NCBI GenBank assembly: GCA_018398585.1
Contig: JAGTTD010000001.1
Location: 12,340,501-12,404,500, forward strand
Length of the DNA: 64,000 nt
Source of the DNA: Simmondsia chinensis
Lineage: Eukaryota; Streptophyta; Magnoliopsida; Caryophyllales; Simmondsiaceae
Direction of reading: 5' to 3'
A program made the position numbers and the translations under genes. This document shows positions 30,862 to 42,299 of this stretch, in pieces; the first letter of the stretch is position 1, and every line of letters begins with the position of its first letter. Below the pieces are notes generated by a model. It worked only from the letters and a program-made list of their open reading frames with translations. It was not told where the DNA came from and searched no databases.

Positions 30862-32168
30862 TCACTAAAAGCCGTGTTTGCTTTATTTTGTTTGTAATAA
30901 AGTGTGATGTGGTCGGTGTAATAATAAAAACAAAACAAATGTGCAAAAGGGACTCACCATGACTAGGGAGTGAGCCTAAATTCTAACTGCACGTCTTTGA
31001 CCTCAACCACTCACTATTTTCGGAGAAATGACAGTGATGTTTTTGTGTATCTGACTTCAGCTATAGCATGAGTTTAGCTTATGCTTCAATTAAGACGACT
31101 TGTTTAAATATTTGTGTACATTTTCTAATACAGACATTGACCAAAAACTAAAAGGATATAGACCTAACTCAAGAGGCAGTTACAATGACAGAGCAGGGTT
31201 CATAGACACCTTTTCTCGTACACCTAAATGTTAAGAACTGGGGTGGAGACAAACCTAAGAGCTGAGTAGTCCACTTACAAGCTCGAGTTAATCAGGTTTT
31301 TAGGCCTGACATCCTCGACATAAAATAACTTGAATGAGTTTAGGTCTGGCAAGATTAAGATGTAGCAAACTATATTCAGGTCACTGGAATAGGACCAACG
31401 CAATCAAGGTCAAGCCTTAGCCATGAAAGTTCGAAACTAAAGCCTCAACTTTTAACTCATTGAAATTTCGAAACAGATTAAAACAAGAAGTTCAAACCTG
31501 AAACCCAAAATATTGTATTATTGAAGAAGCAAGTACCGCAAGTTGTTCTACTCTAAGCTAAGCTATGCTAAGTTACGCTACGCCTAAAAAAGGAGCACAA
31601 GTGTGCTGTAAAGAAAATTTAATGAAGTTTTGTATTGAGTGTGTGTTTTTTGGACTACAACAACGTCTTTTATTTATAGATAAACTAAATAACGGCTGCT
31701 CCTTGATTGCGCGACATTTTCTCCCCACGTCGGGCCACCAAGCTTCTTCTTGCTTGTTAAGGATCAATGAACATGTGCATGATTAAATTTTAGAGGGAAT
31801 TCCTTGAAGCCCTGTCTGAATTTCTAGTTGAAGTCCCCTTGAGAAGCCCCATATTCTCTTGGATAAAGCTTAGTGCCTAATTATCTGAAATTGCGGTCCA
31901 AGTAACGGTCTCGAGCTTAGAAATCGCCTGTCTTGAAGCCCTCATGGCAACCCCTTGAGCTCGATCTCCCTTTACCCTTCACTCTTCTCGAGCCTCGAGT
32001 GGTTGAAACCCTTGCTAGGGTGATGATCCTCTCTAAATATTGGGCTTGAGATGTTGTTACTTCAGCACCTAAAAGACTAATTCTCCTTGAGGAAGGCCTC
32101 ACGTGTTAAACACATGGCACTCTGCTCAAAACGGCGTCGTCCCAATCCCCTCGATTTAGGGTGTAAAG
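30862..32168 (-). repeat. LTR copy 2 of the chain
   Basis: It parallels copy 1 throughout. The TATAAATAAA box is near 31669-31678. The start on the minus strand (CTTTACACCCTAAAT) is slightly decayed. Outside it the gypsy integrase frame resumes. Confidence 0.65.
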
Positions 32169-32169
32169 A

Positions 32170-33005
32170 AGTTGTCCTCATTCCATCACATTTGAACATT
32201 CTATTGGACAAAAGGCCATTAAGTAGCAACTGATGCCACTTCCTGGGATTATCCTTAATCATTTTCTCTATATTGGCCTTTAGAATCTTGTAAGCAGATT
32301 CAGCGTGACCATTTGCCTGAGCATAGTAAGGGGTTGAGTTATAGATCTCAACGTTGAAACTCTTGGTAAACTCCTCAACCTCAGCAACATTAAAAACTTT
32401 ATCTTGGTCCACAATTATAATTTCTGGGATTCCAAACTTATATAGGATATATTCCTTAATAAAATCTATCATATCTTGCTGATTGATATTCTTATATGAT
32501 TTAGCCTCCACCTATGTTGTAAAATTGCCTATGGCCAAATGAATGTTAGAATGCTGCTTGCTAGAAGAAGGATTGGTTTCTCCTATGATATCCATTGCCC
32601 ATCCCCAAAAGGGCCTTAGTTTAACAATAGCATGCATCTCAGTATAGCAGGAACGCTTGGTACATGACCATGTTTTTTGGCATGCTCTGCATCCTTTGCC
32701 ATACTTGACACCATTATCCATCATTGATGACCAATAGTAGCCGTAACGTCTGATGAGTCGGTGCATCTTATTACCAGCTAAATGGGATCCACAGATTCCC
32801 TCATGGGGCTCCAACCATCAGCAACATGACATCATCTGAGTCTAGACACCTGAAAAGCACTCCACTAGTGTCTTTTTTGTATAGCTCTACAAATTCATCA
32901 TAAAGATGATACCTATGAGCTCTTATCTTCATTTTTCTGTCTTTGGCATAGTCACAAGGGTTTAAGAAGTAATCCATCAAGGGCTTCCCCTAATCCTCAT
33001 GTTGA
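32170..33005 (-). pseudogene. Gypsy integrase relic (Tat-like)
   Basis: From 33000 downward the minus strand shows RYHLYDEFVELYKKDTSGVL, then HEGICGSH, YGYYWSSMM and CRACQK: the HHCC zinc-binding part of integrase. Next, GWAMDIIGE holds the first catalytic Asp, IIIVDQDKVF the second, and ANGHAESAYKIL the Glu position, read in two frames (32512-32814 and 32077-32511). The frame runs into the LTR at 32168, so the chain at 28105-32168 probably inserted here or recombined at this point. The integrase differs from the one at 34000-34950, so two elements are involved. Confidence 0.8.
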
Positions 33006-33550
33006 CTTGCGACAGATTATTGTGCTTCAAAGCAATCCAAGTATTCATTAATGTTTACCTTGCTTTCAAAACTATAAGATTCAGTGAACTCGAGGTCATG
33101 ATATGGGATCATAGTGGTATGTATGAACATGAAGCTTTGTATGTCTTTTCTGTTTTCTATAGGATGTTGCTTTCTGTCTTTTCTTTTCTGTAAACTATTT
33201 GTAATTGATGGAATGCCCGTGAATGCACGTGTTTCACATGGTGTACATAGGAGTAGAAGCATAAATTATATTTTTGATGGATAAGCGTGTATTAAATTTA
33301 GTTAAGTCGTTACTATAACTTTTAACCAAATGTTTATTATTTGTAAGGCTGCAGAGTGGTTATTGTTTCTGTTTCATATGAAGTATATGTAATGGTATTG
33401 AATGTGGCCAGTAAAATGGTTGTGAATTGTATGGTAACATGTGATAGCAGATGTATCTGCACATGAACAATGCTTGTTTAGTTAACAGATGACTACATAT
33501 AGTGTATATATTTTGAACAAGCAAACTTACATGTTGGGTTCATCTTAAAT
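33006..33550. other. No recognisable gene
   Basis: AT-rich sequence between the integrase relic and the minisatellite. The overlapping open frames at 33000-33260 match nothing known to me. Confidence 0.35.
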
Positions 33551-33893
33551 GATAGGTGAACATGTATGCTGGTCACAATTTGTATAATAGGTGAATGTAT
33601 ATGGTAGCACCTTGTACAAGAGGTGAGTGTATATGGTTGCACCTTACATAATAGGTGAGTGTATATGGTTACACCTTGCATAATAGGTGAATGTAAATGG
33701 TTGCACCTTGTACGCTAGGTGAATGTAAATGGTTGCATCTTGCATAATAGGTCAATGTATATGGCTGCACCTTATATAATAGGTGAATGTATATGGTTAT
33801 GCCTTGTAGAATAGGTGAACATATATGCACCTTGCATAATAGGTGAATGTATATGGTTGCACCTTGTATAATAGGTGAATGTATATGTTGGTT
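33551..33893. repeat. Minisatellite, about 10.5 copies of a 32-bp unit
   Basis: The unit begins ATAGGTGAATGTATATGG and continues TTGCACCTTGTATA. Copies vary by a few bases, and the ninth lacks some. There are no spacers, so it is a plain tandem repeat. Confidence 0.9.
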
Positions 33894-33989
33894 ATCATTA
33901 ATCTTTCATGATGAAAAATGACAACATATCGTACTCGCATTATTGCTGATTCATTTAAGTACAAATGTACAAATAATAGGAAAACAATT
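33894..33989. other. Short spacer
   Basis: AT-rich, nothing coding. Confidence 0.3.
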
Positions 33990-33999
33990 AGTTGACTAG

Positions 34000-34950
34000 G
34001 GATAATATTTTTTGAGGTGCATGCATTCCAGCTTCTTGTTACCTATGTTCCATCCAAACGACACAGCTAATAACTTCCTTCTTTCAAAACTTGGATTACT
34101 TTATAAGGACCTTTCCAATTGGGTGACAACTTTTCAAATTTCGTCCCTTTTCTTATGGCTCTTGCGCGACGAAGAATTAAATTGTCATCTTGGAATTGTT
34201 GGGGTGTTAATTTATTATTGAAATATCTTGCTTTTTTTTTTTTTATGCTACCATTGGTAATAAGGCGTCAAATCTGACTTCTTCTATTAAGTCCAATGAA
34301 TTTCTCATGATAGCTGAATTTTTGTCTTGATGATAGTACCTTGTGCGATACATGGGATTTTGAACTTCGACTGGCAAAACGGCTTATGCTCCATATATTA
34401 GCATAAAAGGTGTTTCTTTGATAGCTGTTTTTGCTGTTGTTTGATAGGACCAAATATGCAATGCAATTCTTCGACCTAATGGCCTTTTTCCTTATCCAAT
34501 CTTTTATTAGTGCCCTTAGAAATTTCTTTATTTTCTGCCTCAACTGGTCCATTACTTTGTGGATGTTCCACTGACGCGAAGTGCAGGTTGATTCCAATTT
34601 CTGATCAATACGTTTGAAACCATGTTGAACTCATTTGTGTCCCATTATCCATGACCACTACCTTTGGTATCCCAAATTTGGTAACAACATTCTTCAAAGG
34701 AAACATTATTCTAGCTACTGGTTCCGCTTCAACCCATTTGGTGAAATAGTCTATGGCTACTACTAAAACTTTCCCTTGCCCCAAAGAAATAGGAAAAGCA
34801 CTCAATATGTCAATACCCCCCATTGTGTAAAGGGTAGTGGGTTCACTAACGACTACAAAGTTATGGGAGGTGGGTGGAGTAAGGGAGCAAATTACTAGTA
34901 AACCTTGCAACATCGCACTAGATTCTTCACATCATTTTTTGAAGTGGGCC
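34000..34950 (-). pseudogene. Integrase core of the Tat-like gypsy
   Basis: The frame at 34605-34913 shows MGGIDILSAFP (first catalytic Asp), VVAIDYFTKWVEAEPVA, and KFGIPKVVVMDNGTQ (second Asp). The GIDILGPFP-like context is typical of Tat/Ogre integrases. The downstream part in 34268-34597 and around is frameshifted, and the Glu motif region is in another frame near 34570. It could not integrate DNA now. No chromodomain is seen, which also fits Tat rather than chromoviruses. Confidence 0.78.
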
Positions 34951-35099
34951 AAAATTATCTAGACCAAATGGTTTTTTTGCAAGAGCATACCCTCTTACAT
35001 GCCCTCCACATTCTCCCTCATGAATCACTTGTAAGGTTTCATATCCCTCTTCTTTTTCCATGCATTTTAACACTGAATGTGAGAAAGATTACTTATGTA

Positions 35100-36330
35100 G
35101 CTAGTTTTCAATTATTACAATTCGAGAGGCCTCGCGCTTTATCTTTTTGATTCCAAGAGATCATCCAGTTGTTTATCATGATGGATATAATATGTTCTCT
35201 GTTTGATCCAACTGTATGACTCTTCAACACAGTGCAACCTTACTATTGCTCCATTGTCAGGATCACATGGATATATCTACTTGATGATTACTTCCATATC
35301 TGTTGTGGCCATTTGATGAGAACTAGGAAGCTTGCTTAACCCATCAGCCACATAATTTTCATTTCAATTAATATATCTCATTTCTATTTCATAGATTCTT
35401 CTGTAAGATTTTGAAATGTTTAGATACTTTATCATGGTCAGATCTTTGGCTTCGTATTCTCCATTTACCTAACTTACGACTATTTGCAAATCACTGAACA
35501 TTCTCAAGGATTTAGCTCGAACTGCACGTGCTAGGCCAATTCCATGTATTAATGCTTCAGATTCGGCTTCATTATTGGTTAGAGGGAATTGAAAACATAA
35601 TGCACGACAGTATGTTGATCTTCCCGGATCTTGCATTTAAATTCCCGCCCCTGAGCCTTCTTGGTAAGAAGAAAAATACTTTTCGTGTATTGGGATCTTT
35701 GTGTTGGATTTGCATTTCTTCATTTAAGTTTCTTGTATCGTTTTGTTCTTTTTAATGGTACTTTCTTGCTTGCCATTTTGTCTTGTATCAAAGGTACATT
35801 GGGCAATGAAATTTTCCAAAGCCTGAGCTTTTACAGCTGTTCAGGGTAGATAACGGAGGTCATATTCATAGAATTCTACTGCCCTAGCAAACATTCATCT
35901 CGAGTGTTCTAGTTTTGATAACAACTTTCTGATAGGTTGGTCTTATAAAACATTTATGGCGTGTGCCTGAAAGTAAGGTCAGCATTTTCTAGAGGTGATA
36001 ATAATAGTAAAAATTAACTTTTCAAGCGGCGGGTATCTCACCTCAGCGTCCTTTAATACCTGACTAACAAAATATATTAGAGCTTTCTCTTTTGAGCTAT
36101 GGGCACTAATACTGCATTGATTGTCCTATCCGTAACTGCTATGTATAAGACTCGTGCTTCTCTTGAAACGGGTTTTTCAGAAGGAAGACGCGCTGAATGT
36201 TCTATGATATGTTCAAAGGCTTGCTCGTATTCTTCATCCCTCAGTTGATCTCTTTTCTTCCATGATGCTCGAAAAAAAGGAAGCGCTTTTTCTACTATCT
36301 TACTGATGAATCGACAGTGAGTCGCTGCAC
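35100..36330 (-). pseudogene. Gypsy RNase H regions, degenerate
   Basis: From about 36200 downward the minus strand reads RVLYIAVTDRTINAVLV, then after frame changes VLKDAEVRYPPLEKL, FARAVEFYEYDLRY and AVKAQALENFIAQC. That order matches the RNase H of Tat-like elements. Further down (35700-35400) pieces near RRQYVVMH suit the second, archaeal-type RNase H known in this group, but this is only weakly supported. Stops are numerous. Confidence 0.65.
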
Positions 36331-36900
36331 ATTATTAATTTTGTTTGAGGTCCCCATTTCTAAAATAGCTTTTACCCTTGTTGGGCTAGCTTCAATTCAC
36401 CAGGAGCACTTGCAAGGGTTTAGTTTCCTCCAATATTCTTGCAGGGTTTGCAAGGCTTCCCATAGATCCTTGATATGATCCTCTCTAACATGCGACTTGA
36501 CAATTATCTCATCCACATAAACCTCAATGTTACACCTAATCTGTTGTGCAAATACCTTGTTAACCAATCCTTAATATGTAGCACCCTCATTTTTAGACCA
36601 AATGGCATCCCTTTATAGCATTATGTAACTTTTCTAATAATAAACGAGGTCTTTTTCCTCATCCTGTGGGTCCATTTTTATCTGATAGTATCCTGAGAAA
36701 GCGTCCATGAAACTAAATAACTCATTTCCTGCTCTGGAGTCTACTAATCGGTTAGTCTTTGGAAGATGATAAGAGTCTTTTTTGGAAAAAATTTATTCAA
36801 ATCAGTGAAGTCCTCACACATTCACTGGGTTCCATTTGGTTTCTTTACAAGTACTACATTGGCCAGCCATTATAGGCATCTTACTTCTCATATTAATCTT
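36331..36900 (-). pseudogene. Gypsy reverse transcriptase with altered catalytic box
   Basis: The minus strand shows DSYHLPKTNRLVDS, then FMDAFSGYYQIKMDPQDEEK, which keeps the first catalytic Asp, then NEGATY (normally NAGATYQ) and VYVDEIIVKS. The last motif is normally YVDDMLVKS, so the second catalytic Asp is Glu (codon at 36508-36510). At least two stops occur between the motifs. RT would copy the element RNA into DNA; this copy is dead. Confidence 0.78.
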
Positions 36901-37959
36901 GACTGTAGTAATTTAGACACCTCTATCATATTGTTGCGCTCCTTTCCATACAAAAATTTCCTTTTTTCCTTTTAACAGGAGCAGTTCCTGCCAAGACGTT
37001 CAACTTGTGGACCATAACTTCCTAGTCAATTCCTGGCATTTCTTCGGCACTATATGCAAATACATCATGGAATTATTTCAATAATGTTGTCAGTTCTGAC
37101 TTTAGATCCTCTGCTAGCCAACATCCCAATTTTACAGTTTCTGTCCTCCAATTTCTACTTCCTCTAATTTACCTAAAACTAGATTCGAATTTCCCTGTAT
37201 GCCCTCTCTTGAGGGATCGTGCTTTTCTCTATCCTCCTCAGGCAAAATTCCACAGTTATTACCTTTTGAAGAAACAAAATAACATTCACTAGCTATTTTT
37301 TGATCTCCAGGGATGGATATCACTTTGACGTTATCAGATTCAAATTTCATCAAAAGATGATAGGTGGAGATTATAGCCCTCATGTGATTTAAAGCGAGTC
37401 ACCCTATTATAACATTATATGGAGAGGGTGAATCTACGACTAAGAATTCCACTTCTACCTTTTTTTCCAGCTCTTTGTCCGTTGAACTCTATGTCCATGG
37501 AAATTCCTCGTAAGGGCCTTACTATTTCTCCTTTAAAACCTAACCCTGGGCAGTGTATCATAGTAATTCTTTCTTTGGACACCTCCATCTGCTCGAAGAA
37601 CTGATAAAAGAGGACATTTACACTTACTTGGTCTATTAATACTCGTTGGATGCAATATTGTTCTATGTCAAGGGAAATGACAGAGGGTTGTCATGCGGGA
37701 CACGAGCACCTCTTAAATGTTCATTTTCCAAAGTAATTAATCTCAAAAAGAGGTTGCATTCTTTTAATCCCGCACTTTTTGGCATGTGAAGAATGAGGGT
37801 GATTGTGACACATGGGTTGTGACATGATTGCAATCATTTTCTTAGGTGGGGTCTACTAGATCTTTTGGAGGTACATATACTATTGCTTTACTATTAGTTT
37901 CTTCATGTAGTAGGGTTTGATTTGACATACCAGCTTGATTATCATGAAGCTGCTTTTGC
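36901..37959 (-). pseudogene. Gypsy protease region, degenerate
   Basis: The best frame (37132-37383) reads MRAIISTYHLLMKF and SIPGDQKIASECYF, preceded on the minus strand by VVDSPSPYNVIIG near 37400-37440. In Tat-like elements the block YNAILGRP...LRAVVSTYHLxLKFP...GDQ..AR.CY follows the aspartic protease core. The catalytic DTG/DSG itself would lie near 37600 and is not clearly readable (QHLVDINRV-like text, no sure DSG). Confidence 0.6.
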
Positions 37960-38584
37960 CTGGCTCGGCAGTCCTTGGTCGCATGGCCGTAAAACTAATG
38001 GCAATCACACCATTTGGATTTAGCATGCAGGTTTAAAGGCATTTTTGTGTTGTAGGGTAATCTCTTAAAGGGGGTTATTGATATGTTGACTTTCCTTTTA
38101 TTTCATAAGCTAAGCATCTTTCGGGTCTACGCACCTGTAATCTCGAATTCCACGTTGAAATAGTTGTTCTAGGTTTTGTAAAGTGAAATGTTTCAGGTCC
38201 TTCTTTTTGTTTTCTTGTGACTCATAATCGCATTTTGCATGTTGCATTTGTAACGTCCTAAGCTGATATGCATTTATTGGCCTTTCCCATAGTTCATCGA
38301 TGGTTTTTGATTGCTTTGCTGCTATGGCAAACTTAAAGTCAAAGTTTTTTAATCCATTAATAAAACTACTAAATACCATTTCATCTTCCAGTCCCGTAAT
38401 GTTGATTATTTCTCTAGTGAATCTTCCAACATCTCCCCATAGGGATTTGGAATCCTTTTGTTGCAATTGCATCAATTGAGCAGTCGTTTTCTTTCTTCTT
38501 TTGTTACTTACAAAATTTTGAGTGAAACTCTCAGCCAATTGTGCAAAACAGTTGATTGAACCGGGTGACGAGGAGGAAAACCAA
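37960..38584 (-). pseudogene. Gypsy gag, C-terminal part with zinc knuckle
   Basis: The frame at 38110-38538 reads LAESFTQNFVSNKRRKKT (the gag core continues from beyond the insertion), VFSSFINGLKNFDFKFAIAA and ELWERPINAYQL. Below it, near 37980-38020, a knuckle-like CDCH-(stop)-FYGHATKDC is visible. Gag coats the element RNA. It breaks at 38584, exactly at the TIR element. Confidence 0.78.
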
Positions 38585-38777
38585 GGGCTTGTTTAATAGC
38601 AGAATACATTTTTCCTTTTCCATTTCCAATTTTCCTTTTAATCTCCATTTTTCCTTTTCATCTCCAGTTACACTCACTTGTGTTCAAGGGATCCCTATTT
38701 TCCAATTTTCTGAAATTGAGAATGATACATAAATAATGTATTATATGGTAAAGGAATCAACTTTTGTTACTTTAACG

Positions 38778-39345
38778 TAAGGGTGCAAACGAGCCGAGCC
38801 GAGCAGAGAACCCCCTTGTTCGAACTCGAGTTTCGTATGGCTTATCAAGCTCAAGTCTAAGCCAAGCTCATATAAAGCTGTTCCAACCCTTGTTTGCGCT
38901 AGATTCGATAAGATTTTAGTGTGTTTGGTACTCTGCTCAGGTCGGTTTGGCTGTTAGGCTTATCCAGTCTAGCCAAACTTGTTATCCAGTAGAGTCAAAC
39001 TCATTATTGAGCCCAATCAAGCTTCGAACCGAGTGGGGCTTGCTATCGAGTTGACCTCACTACCGACGCTTTTCAAGTTAATATTGAGCCATTATCAAAC
39101 CACTTTTGAACTAATAGCAATTGCTAATGAGCTCTTCATGAGCTTTCAATGAATCCTTAATAAGGCCCGTAACAAGCTCTTATCAAACAATTTAGCGAAT
39201 GTTAATGAACCTTGCATCCCCTATTCGAGCTCTGCTCATTAACTCGGCCCAATAAGCTACCAAGCCCTCATAATAAACATGAATGAGCCCTAATCCATTT
39301 CGACCACAAGTAGTTCATCGAAGGTTCGATTCGTTTGCACTCTTA
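38778..39345. mobile_element. hAT-type MITE, 568 bp, older copy
   Basis: The ends are TAAGGGTGCAAACGA and TCGTTTGCACTCTTA, with 14 of 15 inverted bases equal. Flanking octamers CTTTAACG and CCTTAGCG agree at six of eight, both differences being transitions, which suits a decayed 8-bp duplication. The inside repeats GAGC/GCTC and CGAGCC words. No coding capacity. Confidence 0.82.
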
Positions 39346-40025
39346 CCTTAGCGGTTAGTTCGGTATCGCTATTAAAAAAAAGAAACCTTGATGCAACCAC
39401 GCCTTTGGCATGTTTTTAGGTCACTTGGCGAATTGGGTCTTGGCGAGTTGGTGAGATTGGCAGGATGGGAGAGAGACGCAGAAAGGGCTGAACGGGCATT
39501 AGGAGCTCACATCAACTAGGAAAGCTTAATTTAGATTGGTACATGTAATTATTTATCTTTTAATTATCCATTTAATTTTAGTCTTTTATTTTAGGTAAAA
39601 TATCTCATCTATTTAAACATAAGCACATGGATTGATGGATAAAAGCACACGTATTAGCACACTGATAACTAATGTTCACCCTTAATCTTCAAATAGTAAT
39701 TTAATTTTAGTTTTATTTATTTTATTATTTTTAGTCCAGCTAGGAAAGCTCCTCCATTTAAAGAAAGAGCTGGCCAGGGCTTTTATTCATTCAATTTTCA
39801 AAGATTTTATTTTGTTATTTGTACTTTCTCTTATTCTAGGGTTGTAAGAATTAATATTAAACTTTTCCCTTAGTTCTCATAATTTTTTTGGCAATAAGAA
39901 CTTAATGGGAGGCCATTCAACCTTCCATTCTCAACTTTCTTCCTTATATGTGCTACATCAAACATAGCCTTAAGTATGCCTAAAGCCTGCTCTACCATAT
40001 TCTGGAAAGATGAGTATATATAATT

Positions 40026-40672
40026 AAACAATATGAACGATCCTCTTTTTTGTCCTCTTCTTTGAAATTCATTTATCGATTTTAAAATAGGGAACATAGC
40101 CTTGAGTACTCCAAAATCCTTTAATAAGAAGACGATGAGATGTGGGTATATAAAAAAAATATTATAAAATGAGTGAATAATATGAAAATGTGAAAGGGGG
40201 TGGGGAAAAGTTGGAAATCAAGATCCTATTTTGTGAAAAAATTTATAAATAGTTCAAAATATTTTTCAAATTTGTGAAAGAATAGAGAAAACTGGAAAAT
40301 TATTTTCCAAATTTATAAATAGTCGAAAATATTTTCCAAATTTGTGAAAGAATGGAGAAAACTAGGAAATTTATAAACAACATGAATGATCCTCTTTTTT
40401 GTCCTTCTTCTTTGAAATTCATTTATCGCTTTTAAAATAGGGAACATAGCTTGGAGTACTCCAAAATCCTTTAGTAAGAAGAGGATGAGATGAGGGTATA
40501 TAGAAAAATATTATAAAATAAGTGAGTAATATGAAAATATGAAAAGGGGGTGGGGAAAGTTGGAAATCAAGGTCCCTATTTCGTGAAAAAGCTTATAAAT
40601 AGTTTAAAATATTTTCCAAATTTGTGAAAGAATAGAGAAAACTGAAAAATTATTTTCCAACTTCTCTAATCA
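40026..40672. repeat. Tandem duplication of about 350 bp within the TIR element
   Basis: Copy 1 starts ACAATATGAACGATCCTC (40027) and copy 2 ACAACATGAATGATCCTC (40377). They run in parallel through TTTTAAAATAGGGAACATAGC, CTCCAAAATCCTTTA and GGGGGTGGGGAAA. Copy 1 carries an extra short internal repeat of the TTTATAAATAGT...TTTTCCAAATTTGTGAAAG block. Confidence 0.85.
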
Positions 40673-40786
40673 GAACACATTTTCTCTAATTAGAAAAAAA
40701 AAACTAAATTGTTGAACACATTTTCTACTTTTCGAAGAATTTTTTTCCTGGAAACCTAGAAAATTTTCTGTTATCAAATAGGCCCC

Positions 40787-41010
40787 AAGATTGTGCTACT
40801 CCTTCTAATGTAGCTGGGAAGCATTTATACGATATTTCTTCTTAAGCATTTTGTATGTATATATTCCAGACTTAGAAACTCATAAGTGACGTTTCGGATC
40901 ATGGATTCCATTGAAGCGATCTATGTTTGGAATTTAAACTTTTTCTGCATGAAATGATAAATTCTTACTTAAAAAGGACAATATGTGCCTAGTGTTTATA
41001 ATATCATTAA
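40787..41010 (-). pseudogene. Gypsy gag, N-terminal core
   Basis: From 40980 downward the minus strand reads IPNIDRFNGIHDPKRHL, KSGIYIQNA and CFPATLEGVAQS, the usual start of the Tat-like gag core (typically FDGTxDPxxHL...FPxTLxGxAxxW). It stops at the TIR element and continues at 38584. Two stops lie in the short segment. Confidence 0.72.
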
Positions 41011-41290
41011 CAGCTTGCCACTATTGATAGGCGAATAGGTTATACAGATAATTGTTGTATAAATTTGATAACAATAAATTCTAAGGATTGAAGGTTATAC
41101 TTATTTTGAGTTATACAACTAGTAATTACTCTCCCAGTATTTACACTCTCGGTACTTACTTACCCAGTATTTACACGCCTGGTACTTACTTGCCTAGTAT
41201 TTAAACACCCAGTATTTTTTTCGCAAAGTATTTACACACCCGGTACTTATAGGCTAAATGCATACCTGTATAATAAGTAAGTAATTATAG
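41011..41290. repeat. Minisatellite of about 27-28 bp units
   Basis: Between about 41125 and 41255 the words CAGTATTTACAC and GGTACTTACTT alternate four times with small changes. The rest is AT-rich with nothing else recognisable. Confidence 0.75.
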
Positions 41291-42032
41291 CATAAAAGTA
41301 GGTAACAATAAAATAGACTTAAATTACAAGTCTGGACCCCAAAGTACCCAAAAAAACCAATTTACCTCGGATCACGCCACATGTCACATTTTCGTGACAC
41401 TTGGTGTGATGGGAGGTGCCCAAGGGACACCTTCCTCAAAACCTTGCTTAATGGTGAATAAAGCTTCACCATAAAAAGGAAGAAAATGGGAGCTTGTAAG
41501 GGAGGGGGGAAAAAACGGGAGAAAGAAATGTTATGATGGTATGATGGTAGCACTCACACCTCCCTCCTTCACAACAACCTCTCCAAAGCAATAATCATCC
41601 AAACCTTCTATTCATCTTAAGCTTAGTATTTTATGCCTAGTATACTTATCACAAAACTGGGCTCAAGCTAACTTATTCATCATACTAGCCCTTTTTATCA
41701 TTTCCTCTTAAGGGCTTTAACCATGTATTTTGATTATATCAATATGATTTTACTAATTTGTTGACTCTTCATTATTATGTTTATTTATTACCTACTTTTA
41801 TTAGCATTTTATGAGATTGATACTGACTTGAATATCGGAGGGTACCCTTTGGGTTATACCCCACGAGCCCCTCTAACCGTTCGTTTAATCTTGTATGACA
41901 TATCAAGTCAGGCGTGCAGCTAGAGCATCAGTTCAGCTTATCCTAACAAACACCACCTCAAACCTAACTCGAATATAATGAATAGGCACACTGATCAAAT
42001 TCGTCATAAACATTTTGGTGCCGTCTATGGGA
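41291..42032 (+). repeat. Gypsy-type LTR end and primer-binding site, plus strand
   Basis: At 42016-42032 the sequence TGGTGCCGTCTATGGGA follows CATTT. TTTTGGCGCCGTCTGTGGGA is a well-known start of the interior of many plant gypsy elements. Upstream, CGGAGGGTACCCTTTGGG and a polyadenylation-like region suit an LTR R/U5. The LTR's left end is not fixed. No matching second LTR is in the window. Confidence 0.6.
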
Positions 42033-42299
42033 TAGATTATGAAGCTCACCTAGCTTGGAGTTTCTTGTAGGCTTCAAATAGTTTTAATATTAGATGAGTT
42101 AGTTTGGAACAATTTTTGATCTATTTTGCATTTTGTTAATAAGAATGAGCCTACTAAGGCAAAATCAATTAAGGGATCTCTTTTACATCTTTTGGAAGAA
42201 ATTTATGTGGGTGAACTCCCACATAAAGACATCAACATTAATTAAGGAATTTTTCTGTATCTTTTAGATAAGAGAAGAAGCTTATTTCGGTAAAACGCC
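42033..42299 (+). other. Interior leader after the primer site
   Basis: No frame is recognisable. Two related lines (GGATCTCTTTTACATCTTTTGGA and TTTTTCTGTATCTTTTAGATA) suggest an older repeat leading into the tandem array. Confidence 0.35.

Larger units (their letters stand above)
28105..32168 (-). mobile_element. Gypsy-like non-autonomous chain: LTR-gag-LTR-gag
   Basis: On the minus strand the order is LTR (32168-30862), leader and gag (30835-29964), LTR (29963-28620), gag again (28590-28105). The two LTRs and the two gag starts are clearly related to each other. No pol domain lies between them. This is the layout left by unequal recombination between LTR elements, or a non-autonomous family. 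The left edge is cut at about 28105, and the right edge abuts an integrase relic. Confidence 0.7.
38585..40786. mobile_element. TIR transposon of about 2.2 kb inserted in gypsy gag
   Basis: The ends are GGCTTGTTTAATAGCAGAA and, inverted, GGCCTATTTGATAACAGAA (16 of 19 equal). Both sides carry CCAAG (38580-38584 and 40787-40791 approximately), a 5-bp duplication. Removing the element and one copy restores the gag frame across the junction. No transposase is recognisable. It contains a hAT MITE and a tandem duplication. The 5-bp duplication does not fit the common 8-9 bp of hAT or Mutator elements, so the superfamily is left open. Confidence 0.75.
33990..41010 (-). mobile_element. Tat-like Ty3/gypsy element interior, split by a TIR transposon
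   Basis: The minus-strand order is gag (41010-40787 and 38584-37960), protease (37500-37000), RT (36900-36331), RNase H (36330-35100), integrase (34950-34000). That is gypsy order. The gag gap is filled by the element at 38585-40786, and the gag frame resumes on removal of one CTTGG. Neither LTR could be identified with confidence. Confidence 0.8.

Noticed and set aside
33551..33893. CRISPR-like array
   Set aside because: Units are contiguous with no unique spacers, and the setting is a plant nuclear genome.
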